Source of the DNA: Ignavibacteriaceae bacterium
GTDB lineage: Bacteria > Bacteroidota > Ignavibacteria > Ignavibacteriales > Ignavibacteriaceae
Assembly (NCBI GenBank): GCA_025449775.1
Contig: JANWIS010000011.1
Coordinates: 1-9,299, forward strand
Direction: 5' to 3'
DNA: 9,299 nucleotides
Shown here: piece after piece, positions 1 through 6,185 of the stretch
Numbering within the stretch: position 1 is the first letter of the stretch
How the letters are laid out: every line of letters begins with the position of its first letter
The notes under the pieces: model-generated
Database searches by the model: none
Told to the model about the DNA's origin: nothing
Seen by the model: the letters and a program-made list of their open reading frames with translations, nothing else
Made by a program: the position numbers and the translations under genes

Positions 1-389
1 ACAGTTGGTGGTGTTAATATTTTTTCGAATCTCAGTTTATTAATAACTCTTGTAAAAACACTTTCATATCCTATTGATTCTTCAAGATTCAATTTATACG
101 GATATGTTAAAATCCTGGCTCTGCTTTCAGGTTTTAGTGCCAGGAAAGGATACAATGCTCCTTTAATAGAAATGGTTTGATTATTTGGATCTCTCACATC
201 AATTACAATTTCAGCTTTAGGATCCGGAGGTTCGATAAATAGCTCTTGTTGAATCTGTATGAAAAGACTATCATCCAACGGTTCCATCTGGTAATAATTA
301 ATCTCTTCTTCTTCATCCTGTGCTCTTGCTGTAGCAGAAAGAAAAAATATCATTGTTGAAAATAAAAGCACTGAATATAGTTTTACCAT
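1..389 (-). CDS. Unrecognised exported protein (5' part only)
   Basis: The frame is open from an ATG at 389-387 to the window edge, giving 129 residues with the C-terminus missing. Residues 1-24 look like a classical signal peptide: Lys3, then a hydrophobic stretch (roughly VLLFSTMIFFLSATA), then an A-R-A site that suggests cleavage before Gln24. The mature start is acidic (DEEEE), followed by a Pro/Asp-rich stretch around residues 52-58 and a predicted beta-rich segment (AEIVIDVRD, QTISIKGALYPFLALKP). It should therefore act in the periplasm or outer membrane. No family motif is recognisable, and I assign no function. It is transcribed away from the SLBB/wzc pair, so a shared operon is excluded, although a shared envelope role is possible. 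No Shine-Dalgarno sequence precedes the ATG. Reading frame and signal peptide are fairly secure; the role is unknown. Confidence 0.75.
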   Translation of the reverse strand, partial: MVKLYSVLLFSTMIFFLSATARAQDEEEEINYYQMEPLDDSLFIQIQQELFIEPPDPKAEIVIDVRDPNNQTISIKGALYPFLALKPESRARILTYPYKLNLEESIGYESVFTRVINKLRFEKILTPPT

Positions 390-705
390 TGACTGTGTTC
401 TGTTTTATAAGATTTAAAGCGTTTATACAACGAGATTTATACCAAATTTTATATTTGATTAGCTATGAAAAAAACAAATAGCAGTTAGAGTGATTTGTTA
501 ATTGATTTTTACCAAGTCAATTTTACTTCCAGATATGTAATAACCTACCATGATAATAAGATCTTTGCTCATCCAAATATATAGAATTAGATTACATGTG
601 AAGTGTAGAAATTTTTACAGTGGTTTTTATCAGTCATTTTGAATCGATTTTTGATGAAGAAGAATAATTATATAAATTTCAAAATCTGATTACTAATATT
701 TTAAA
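390..705. other. Divergent intergenic region, 316 bases
   Basis: This AT-rich stretch separates the start codons of the minus-strand exported protein and the plus-strand SLBB gene. I see no open frame with coding character, no tRNA, no strong hairpin and no repeat. It should hold promoters for both genes. The rightward one is proposed at 650-680. For the leftward gene, an AAAATTTG box lies on the minus strand near 445-452, but its nearest upstream TTTG is 24 bases away, which is outside the usual spacing, so I do not call it. Confidence 0.6.
650..680 (+). promoter_or_regulatory. Candidate Bacteroidota-type promoter for the SLBB/wzc pair
   Basis: TTTG at 650-653 is followed after 19 bases by TAAATTTC at 673-680. 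This matches the Bacteroidota housekeeping promoter pattern TTTG-N19-21-TAnnTTTG at 11 of 12 fixed positions, the last base being C instead of G. Transcription would begin roughly 20 bases before the ATG at 706. The region is AT-rich, so a chance match is possible, but the spacing agrees with the two promoter candidates near 5.7 kb. Confidence 0.45.
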
Positions 706-1227
706 ATGATGCGGTTACTATATAGCTTATTTTTCTTTTCACTTTTGATGAACACAATTTCGTTTGGTCAACAGGAAGAGGATTACCAGCTTGGAATGAG
801 TCCAAGACTTGTCGGACACAGTCAAGGCGCATTTTATGATTACTCAGATCCCGGTGGTTTAAATATAAAAGTTTCAATATGGGGTTACGTACCATTTCCC
901 GGAAGATATATAATTCCTCAAAGAAGCGACATCAAAGATCTTATCTCCTATGCAGGCGGAATTTCGGATGATTCCTACCTTGATGAACTTAGAATTTATA
1001 AAATACTTCCCGACTCATCACAACAGATGACTAAATTTAACTACGAAGATTTGTGGTGGAATGACGACTTGGAGCAGAATCTATTAATTTATAAACTGGA
1101 TGCAGGTGATGTTTTAGTTGTTCCCGGAAGACCAAGATTATACTGGGAAGATTATCTTACATTAACGCTTTCAATAGTTGGAGTATTACTTTCTTTAACA
1201 ACCTTAATAGTGACAACAAATAAATAA
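706..1227 (+). CDS. Short SLBB-domain polysaccharide export-type protein
   Basis: This is a 173-residue envelope protein. Residues 1-21 form a signal peptide (MMRLLYSLFFFSLLMNTISFG) with mature start near QQEED. Residues about 53-141 resemble one SLBB (beta-grasp) unit: the strand IKVSIWGYVPFPGRY fits the V-x-G-x-V-x-x-P-G-x-Y signature, followed by SDIKDLISYAGG and the closing DAGDVLVVPG. Residues 150-169 form a C-terminal hydrophobic helix with a short TTNK tail. SLBB domains are typical of Wza-type outer-membrane polysaccharide export proteins, but the N-terminal Poly_export domain is absent and only one SLBB unit is present. The stop overlaps the next ATG (TAATG), so the protein is probably made in step with the Wzc-like kinase and may be its periplasmic partner or a minimal export channel. 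The C-terminal helix could sit in the inner membrane or, as in Wza, in the outer membrane; sequence alone does not decide. ATG at 706 and 709 are equally possible starts, and neither has a Shine-Dalgarno sequence. Confidence 0.85.
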   Translation: MMRLLYSLFFFSLLMNTISFGQQEEDYQLGMSPRLVGHSQGAFYDYSDPGGLNIKVSIWGYVPFPGRYIIPQRSDIKDLISYAGGISDDSYLDELRIYKILPDSSQQMTKFNYEDLWWNDDLEQNLLIYKLDAGDVLVVPGRPRLYWEDYLTLTLSIVGVLLSLTTLIVTTNK

Positions 1228-3452
1228 TGGAAAACGGTTCGCAGGATATTTACGGTTTACAGGAATCAACCACACTAAAAGATTACATTCGACTAATTCG
1301 TGCTAACTGGATCCCGGTTCTGGTAATAACACTTGCCGGATTACTCGTAGCAATATTTTATGCTGTTAAAGCAACTGATATTTACAAATCGACTGTCACA
1401 CTAAAAATTTCCCGCCCACAAGGAGGAAGCGTTCTTACATCTCCATTACTTCCTGAATTCCAGGAATGGGGGAACGATCGTTTCATAGCAAATGAAATTG
1501 AAATAATGCAGTCATTTACAGCAAGACAGATCGTTGCTTCAACTTTAATTGACAGTTTTTACCGCGATTCTGATAAAGACAGATATTTTGTTCTTCTTGA
1601 TTATACTTTCCTAAAAGAAAATCCCGGGTATAGTGTTAAAACAAATGATGCACTTGCAAATTCATTGAGTGATGTATCGGTAGATCAAAAAAGAGGATTA
1701 GATATTGTTGAAATAAGTGCTCAGTCTCCTTCACCTTATGAAGCTGCATTGATCGCAAATGTTTATGCTGCACAATACAAGAAATTAAATCTAGAGCAGA
1801 ACAGGAATCAGCTTACACTTGTAACAGAATTTCTTGATGAACAAAGAAAAGAAAAATATGATGAGCTGAACGCTGCTGAAGAAACTTTGAGAGACTTCCA
1901 GGAAAGAGGAGGTTTAATTGCACTTGATGAAAGAGCATCGACATTAATAAGTGTTCTTGCTCAGTTCGAAGCGCAAAAAAGTGCAACACAAGTTGATCTG
2001 ATGGCATCAAATAAAGTTCTTGAAAATTTAAGAAAAGAGCTTGAAGCACAAAATCCAAGAATGGCTGATTATCTCAAGAGTCTTACTTCTCAGGCGTATA
2101 TAAAAGCAATTCAGGATGAAATAGCAAAGCTTGAAGTAAATAAGCAGGTAGTGCTATCACAAAAAGACGGATTGACATTAGATTCACCTGTTATCAAGGA
2201 ATACGATAGAAAGATAAATGAACTTCGAAAGGAACTCGATAAGGAATTAGAAGTTTTAAAAGCAGGAATTTTTGCCAGCAGTCCTGAAGAAGTGAAAGAG
2301 CTTACTCAGAAAATAATAATTGAAGAAGTACGAAACCAATCTCTGCAGACTTCGATAAAGGAATTGGACAAAATAGTTCAGGGTTACGAAGCAAGGTTTA
2401 TGAAGCTGCCGAAAAATGCAATCGAGCTTGCAAGGTTAAAAAGAAATTCCGAAGCACTGGAAAAATTATTTTTGCTTGTTGAACAGAGATATCAGGAAGC
2501 ATTGATCAATGAACAATCTCAACCCGGAAATGTTTTGATAATTGATGATGCAAGAATTCCAACTTTTCCTGCAAAACCCAACCGTACTTTAATAATAATT
2601 ATCGGATTGTTGCTTGGTGCCGGATTAGCAGTCGGTTATGTTTTTGTAAAAAATTATTTTGATGATACAGTTAAAACGCCTGACGACATTGAGAAAAGAA
2701 AAATAAATGTTCTTGCATGGGTGCCAAGTTTCAATGGTGGATTTGGATCTAATGATTCTGTTGAATTCATTGTAGAACAACGACCGGATTCTATTCCGAG
2801 TGAAGCATTCAGAGCCTTGCGTACACGAATTCAATTTTCACGCGTAAATACTGAATCACTAAAAACAATATTAATTACTTCTTCAGCTCCACAGGAAGGG
2901 AAGACCACTATCGCAGTAAATCTTTCGGGAAGTTTTGCACATTCAAAAAAGAATGTTCTTTTAATAGATTGTGATTTAAGAAAACCTGCAGTGCATAAAT
3001 TATTCGGTAAGGAAAGAATTCCCGGCTTGATTGATTTCCTAACCGGTAATGCAAAGTTTGAAGAAGTGCTTAATCGTTCTCAGGTATCGAATTTGAGCTT
3101 TATAACTTCCGGAACAATTCCTCCGAATCCTGCCGAAATGCTTGACTCACAGGAGATGCGTTCCTTCCTAAAAAAATTACGAAACGAATATGATCTGATC
3201 ATCTTGGATTCACCCCCAATCATTGCAGTTGCTGACAGTGAAATTCTTACAAGCATGGTTGATGGGACAATACTAGTTGTTTCATCCGAGTCAACCGAAA
3301 TTGAAATGATGGAAAGATCTGTTGAATTGATAAAAAGAGAGAATACACAATTCCTTGGTACTGTGCTTAATAACTTCAGCTACAAATCAGGTTACGGTTC
3401 TTACTACAAATATTATTATTACTACTCACGTCCCGAAAGCAAATCGACTTAG
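1227..3452 (+). CDS. wzc: Wzc-type polysaccharide co-polymerase and tyrosine autokinase
   Basis: This 741-residue inner-membrane protein should control chain length and export of a capsule or exopolysaccharide through cycles of tyrosine autophosphorylation. An N-terminal Wzz domain begins near residue 15, with membrane helix 1 at about 29-47. A long periplasmic coiled coil spans about 195-390, followed by a GNVR-like segment (LPKNAIELARL, 394-404). The proline-rich stretch P445/P448/P451 leads into membrane helix 2 at about 454-474. The cytoplasmic BY-kinase domain shows E526-x2-R529-x2-R532 (oligomer contact motif), Walker A at 552-561 (SSAPQEGKTT, K559), Walker A' at 578-587 (LLIDCDLRKP, D581 and D583) and Walker B at 657-664 (LIILDSPP). 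The C-terminal tail has nine tyrosines within residues 719-733, the expected phosphorylation cluster. Length and domain order are normal, and the kinase is fused to the membrane part as in Proteobacteria. Its ATG overlaps the upstream stop by one base, with no Shine-Dalgarno sequence, indicating translational coupling. The polysaccharide is not identifiable from this window. Confidence 0.95.
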   Translation: MENGSQDIYGLQESTTLKDYIRLIRANWIPVLVITLAGLLVAIFYAVKATDIYKSTVTLKISRPQGGSVLTSPLLPEFQEWGNDRFIANEIEIMQSFTARQIVASTLIDSFYRDSDKDRYFVLLDYTFLKENPGYSVKTNDALANSLSDVSVDQKRGLDIVEISAQSPSPYEAALIANVYAAQYKKLNLEQNRNQLTLVTEFLDEQRKEKYDELNAAEETLRDFQERGGLIALDERASTLISVLAQFEAQKSATQVDLMASNKVLENLRKELEAQNPRMADYLKSLTSQAYIKAIQDEIAKLEVNKQVVLSQKDGLTLDSPVIKEYDRKINELRKELDKELEVLKAGIFASSPEEVKELTQKIIIEEVRNQSLQTSIKELDKIVQGYEARFMKLPKNAIELARLKRNSEALEKLFLLVEQRYQEALINEQSQPGNVLIIDDARIPTFPAKPNRTLIIIIGLLLGAGLAVGYVFVKNYFDDTVKTPDDIEKRKINVLAWVPSFNGGFGSNDSVEFIVEQRPDSIPSEAFRALRTRIQFSRVNTESLKTILITSSAPQEGKTTIAVNLSGSFAHSKKNVLLIDCDLRKPAVHKLFGKERIPGLIDFLTGNAKFEEVLNRSQVSNLSFITSGTIPPNPAEMLDSQEMRSFLKKLRNEYDLIILDSPPIIAVADSEILTSMVDGTILVVSSESTEIEMMERSVELIKRENTQFLGTVLNNFSYKSGYGSYYKYYYYYSRPESKST

Positions 3453-3506
3453 AAAGTTTTTATTCCATTCTGTTTATTAAAACATTCCTTAATGGTGAGC
3501 TTATAA

Positions 3507-3914
3507 CTATTCCGGTTTCTCACACAACTCTATCAATACACCGGAAGTATCTTTAGGATGAAGAAAAGCAATATTGAATCCTTCAGCTCCTTTACGAGGT
3601 TTATCATCTATAAGATTGATTTGTTTTTTTTGTAATTCAATTAATGATTGATTAAGATTTTCTGAAGCAAATGCTATATGATGAATTCCTTCTCCTCTTT
3701 TCTCAATAAATTTTCCGATAGGACCATCCGGAGAAGTTGTTTCCAGTAGCTCGATCTTGGTTTGTCCGATTTGAAAAAAAGCTGTTCTTACTTTTTGGTC
3801 TGCTACTTCTTCAACAGCATAACATTTCAGGTTTAGTACTTCTTCATAAAATCTTATTGTTGCATCTAAATTTTTTACAGCAATACCGATATGTTCAATG
3901 TGAGTTAAGTTCAT
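3507..3914 (-). CDS. mce: Methylmalonyl-CoA epimerase
   Basis: This 135-residue cytoplasmic enzyme of the vicinal oxygen chelate (glyoxalase/bleomycin resistance) fold interconverts (S)- and (R)-methylmalonyl-CoA, providing the isomer used by the mutase. Two beta-alpha-beta-beta-beta modules are visible, starting at HIGIAVKNLD (8-17) and GIHHIAFASE (76-85). Likely metal ligands by family position are H8, E55 (KIELLE), H79 and E129 (VLIEL). The SPDGPIGKF and KRGEGIHHIAF stretches are typical of this epimerase rather than of glyoxalase I or dioxygenases. It lies 28 bases downstream of the mutase gene on the same strand, so the two are almost certainly co-transcribed. AAAAGG at 3921-3926 (minus) stands 6 bases before the ATG and supports this start. 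Length is normal for the family, and the functional pairing with the mutase makes the call secure. Confidence 0.95.
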   Translation of the reverse strand: MNLTHIEHIGIAVKNLDATIRFYEEVLNLKCYAVEEVADQKVRTAFFQIGQTKIELLETTSPDGPIGKFIEKRGEGIHHIAFASENLNQSLIELQKKQINLIDDKPRKGAEGFNIAFLHPKDTSGVLIELCEKPE

Positions 3915-3942
3915 TTTAAACCTTTTGACGTTTCATTTTTAA

Positions 3943-5607
3943 TTATATAACCACATGCTCTTTATATTCACCGAACACAGAACGTAGTATGTTGCATATT
4001 TCACCAATGCTTGCATACTCTTTAACCGCATCAATGATGAATGGAATTAGGTTATCCGATCCCTCGGCAGCTTTTTTGAGAGCCTCAAGTTTTCTATTCA
4101 CTTCGTCGTTGTTTCTTTCTGAACGGATTTTATTCAGAAATTTTATTTGTTCTTCCTGTGTTTTCATATCGATTTTTAAAAGATCCGGATGTTCTGTTTC
4201 ATTTACCTGGTATTTATTTACTCCTACAATGATCCGATCATTGGCCTCAATTTCCATTTCATATTTATATGCAGATCTTTGAATTTCGGACTGTACAAAT
4301 CCGGAATCAATTGCCTCGATCATTCCACCTATCGAATCTATTTTCATAATGTACTCATTTGCTTCTTTCTCAATTAAATCTGTCATTGCTTCAACATAAT
4401 ATGAACCGGCAAGCGGATCGATTGTATTTGTTATTCCACTTTCTTCAGCAACTATCTGTTGAGTTCTCAACGCAGTCCGTACTGATTCTTCGGTAGGAAG
4501 TGCGAGTGCTTCATCACGTGAATTTGTATGAAGACTTTGTGTACCTCCGAAAACTGCAGCCAGTGTTTGAATTGTTACTCTTACAATATTGTTATTGACC
4601 TGCTGTGCTGTTAACGTTGATCCAGCTGTTTGAGTATGAAACCTGAGCATCATCGAGCGCGGATTTTTCGCATCGAATCTTTCCTTCATAATTTTTGCCC
4701 ACAATCTGCGAGCAGCTCTAAACTTTGCAACTTCTTCAAGCAAGTCGATATGTGAATTAAAGAAGAATGAGATTCTCTGTCCAAATTCATCTAAATTTAA
4801 TCCTGCATTCTTTGCTGCAGTAACGTATGCAATTCCGTTTGCAAGTGTAAATCCAACTTCCTGTGCTGCTGTCGAACCTGCTTCACGAATGTGGTAACCA
4901 CTGATTGAAATTGTATTCCACTTTGGAACTTCTTTTGCACAGAACTCAAAAATATTAGTTATTAATCTCATTGATGCTTTTGGTGGATAAATATAAGTTC
5001 CTCGTGCGATATATTCTTTTAGAATATCATTTTGAATTGTTCCGCTAATTTTTTCTCTTGTCACTCCTTGCTTCTCTGCAACTGCAATATACATTGCAAG
5101 TAGTATTGAAGCCGGTGCATTTATTGTCATCGATGTTGAAACTTTATCAAGCGGAATTTTATCGAAGAGTATTTCCATATCGGCAAGTGTGTCAATTGCA
5201 ACACCAACTTTCCCAACTTCACCGAATGAAATAGGATTATCGCTGTCATATCCAATTTGAGTTGGAAGGTCAAATGCAACAGATAATCCTGATTGTCCCT
5301 GATCAAGCAGATATCTGTATCGCTTGTTAGATTCTTTGGCCGTACCAAACCCTGCATATTGTCTCATCGTCCAGAATTTTCCTCTATACATTGTTGGCTG
5401 AATTCCTCTTGTATAAGGATATTCCCCGGGAAAATTAAGGCTATCATTATTTGTACTTACATCATCATCAATATATATTTCCTTAACAGTCGCAAATGAG
5501 GCAGTAGTAAATTCTTTTTTACGTTCAGGATTTTTTGATTTGAACTTGCTATAAGTGGATTCAAACCAGGATTTATATTTTTGCATCATACTTTTTTCAT
5601 TTATCAA
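3943..5607 (-). CDS. mcmA1: Methylmalonyl-CoA mutase, catalytic barrel subunit (split type)
   Basis: This 554-residue subunit is the substrate-binding TIM barrel of adenosylcobalamin-dependent methylmalonyl-CoA mutase, converting (R)-methylmalonyl-CoA to succinyl-CoA. Family hallmarks are YPYTRGIQPTMYRGKFWTMR (63-82), FDLPTQIGYDSDNP (112-125), GTIQNDILKEY (189-199) and SGYHIREAG (236-244). Y84, R202 and H239 correspond to Y89, R207 and H244 of the Propionibacterium shermanii enzyme. Isobutyryl-CoA mutase has Phe and Gln at the first two positions, so this is a true methylmalonyl-CoA mutase. The protein ends with the usual barrel-subunit tail (FGEYKEHVVI) and lacks the C-terminal cobalamin-binding DxHxxG domain. 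It is complete for the two-gene form and needs a separate subunit of about 130-150 residues. The start is taken as TTG at 5607-5605, because AAAGGAG lies 8 bases upstream; ATG at 5589 (residue 7) or 5586 would be 26 or more bases from it. Promoter proposed at 5662-5693; epimerase follows 28 bases downstream. Confidence 0.96.
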   Translation of the reverse strand: MINEKSMMQKYKSWFESTYSKFKSKNPERKKEFTTASFATVKEIYIDDDVSTNNDSLNFPGEYPYTRGIQPTMYRGKFWTMRQYAGFGTAKESNKRYRYLLDQGQSGLSVAFDLPTQIGYDSDNPISFGEVGKVGVAIDTLADMEILFDKIPLDKVSTSMTINAPASILLAMYIAVAEKQGVTREKISGTIQNDILKEYIARGTYIYPPKASMRLITNIFEFCAKEVPKWNTISISGYHIREAGSTAAQEVGFTLANGIAYVTAAKNAGLNLDEFGQRISFFFNSHIDLLEEVAKFRAARRLWAKIMKERFDAKNPRSMMLRFHTQTAGSTLTAQQVNNNIVRVTIQTLAAVFGGTQSLHTNSRDEALALPTEESVRTALRTQQIVAEESGITNTIDPLAGSYYVEAMTDLIEKEANEYIMKIDSIGGMIEAIDSGFVQSEIQRSAYKYEMEIEANDRIIVGVNKYQVNETEHPDLLKIDMKTQEEQIKFLNKIRSERNNDEVNRKLEALKKAAEGSDNLIPFIIDAVKEYASIGEICNILRSVFGEYKEHVVI

Positions 5608-5615
5608 CTAATAAA

Positions 5616-5622
5616 CTCCTTT
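5616..5622 (-). promoter_or_regulatory. Ribosome-binding site fixing a TTG start for the mutase
   Basis: On the minus strand AAAGGAG is followed by 8 bases and then TTG at 5607-5605. This is a near-perfect Shine-Dalgarno core at ideal spacing. The first in-frame ATG codons (5589 and 5586) are 26 and 29 bases from it, too far for efficient use. An ATG lying closer (minus strand, near 5599) is out of frame and closes after four codons. Confidence 0.75.
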
Positions 5623-5661
5623 AAATATTCGCATCATTTTAATTCATAGTTCTTACATAAA

Positions 5662-5693
5662 CAAAATTACTTTCCACAGGTTTCTTTGACAAA
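5662..5693 (-). promoter_or_regulatory. Bacteroidota-type promoter for the mutase-epimerase operon
   Basis: Read on the minus strand, TTTG (5693-5690) is followed after exactly 20 bases by TAATTTTG (5669-5662), a full match to TTTG-N19-21-TAnnTTTG. Transcription would start near 5655, giving a leader of about 50 bases that includes the AAAGGAG site. A sigma70-style reading of the same stretch (TTGTCA, 17 bases, TAATTT) is also possible but matches its -10 consensus poorly. Confidence 0.6.
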
Positions 5694-5791
5694 TAGAAAG
5701 ATTAGCTCAATCGTATCTAATAAATCTTCTTACAAAACACATTGAAAGAGAATTGAGACAGAAAGTCCATTGGAAGATAAGTTAAGGTTTT

Positions 5792-5823
5792 TTTGCAAAA
5801 TGCGATGGCATTATTTATTTTTA
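5792..5823 (+). promoter_or_regulatory. Candidate promoter for the tRNA-Leu/tRNA-Val (thrS) unit
   Basis: TTTG at 5792-5795 is followed after 20 bases by TATTTTTA at 5816-5823, matching TTTG-N19-21-TAnnTTTG except for the last base. A start near 5828-5830 would leave about 40 bases before the mature tRNA-Leu 5' end at 5867. An overlapping sigma70-style reading exists (TTGCAA, 17 bases, TATTTT). This lies back-to-back with the mutase promoter, the two TTTG boxes being about 98 bases apart. No other element is visible in this 259-base gap. Confidence 0.45.
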
Positions 5824-5866
5824 CAAGCTTAAAATTAAAGAATTTTACTTATTTGAAGGTTTTTCG

Positions 5867-5951
5867 GCCGGGGTGGCGGAATGGTAGACGCACAGGACTT
5901 AAAATCCTGTGGGAACTTGTTCCCGTGCCGGTTCGAGTCCGGCCCTCGGTA
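5867..5951 (+). tRNA. tRNA-Leu (anticodon UAA)
   Basis: An 85-base class II tRNA. The acceptor stem GCCGGGG (5867-5873) pairs with CCTCGGT (5944-5950) through two G-U pairs, and A5951 is the discriminator. The anticodon stem CAGGA/TCCTG encloses the loop CTTAAAA with TAA at 5900-5902, reading UUA and UUG. The long variable arm GGGAAC-TTGT-TCCC is typical of leucine tRNA. The T arm is GCCGG-TTCGAGT-CCGGC (5927-5943). CCA is not encoded and must be added after transcription. Confidence 0.97.
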
Positions 5952-6038
5952 CTCTAATTAATTTAACTGAGGAAGTATCAATTTAAATTTCAAAATTCAA
6001 AAAAAGTAATTCTTCACTTATAATTGTTAATTGATCCC

Positions 6039-6112
6039 GGGCTCTTAGCTCAGTTGGTTAGAGCGTCTGCTTGACGTGCAGAAGGTCAAAGGTTCGAATC
6101 CTTTAGAGCCCA
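6039..6112 (+). tRNA. tRNA-Val (anticodon GAC)
   Basis: A 74-base class I tRNA. The acceptor stem GGGCTCT (6039-6045) pairs perfectly with AGAGCCC (6105-6111), with discriminator A6112. The anticodon stem TCTGC/GCAGA encloses TTGACGT with GAC at 6073-6075, reading GUC and GUU. The T arm is AAAGG-TTCGAAT-CCTTT. CCA is not encoded. It lies 87 bases after tRNA-Leu and 73 bases before thrS, with no convincing terminator on either side, so read-through into thrS is possible. Confidence 0.97.
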
Positions 6113-6185
6113 CAATATATTCGTGAATAAATTCAATGTCTGTGATGTTATATTATTGTTGGTTTGTGTTTTCCAATAGAAGTAT

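Noticed and set aside
390..705. Small RNA or hidden small gene in the divergent gap
   Set aside because: No open frame with coding character, stable hairpin or terminator is visible; AT-rich promoter sequence explains it.
3737..3919. Plus-strand open frame opposite the epimerase gene
   Set aside because: It is the reverse complement of a well-supported gene and has no domain or ribosome-binding site of its own. The same applies to the other short frames opposite wzc, the mutase and thrS.
5867..6112. tRNA genes as an integration site for a mobile element
   Set aside because: No integrase gene, direct repeat of a tRNA 3' end or foreign-looking gene is present nearby; both sides are housekeeping genes.
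6118..6129. TATTC-GT-GAATA inverted repeat after tRNA-Val as a terminator
   Set aside because: A two-base loop is too tight, the stem is only five weak pairs, and no T run follows.
6151..6161. TATTATTG/TATTGTTG boxes before thrS as a promoter
   Set aside because: Each differs from TAnnTTTG and neither has a TTTG 19-21 bases upstream.
6113..6185. T-box or other riboswitch leader for thrS
   Set aside because: The 73-base stretch is too short for a T-box and shows no specifier stem or antiterminator motif.
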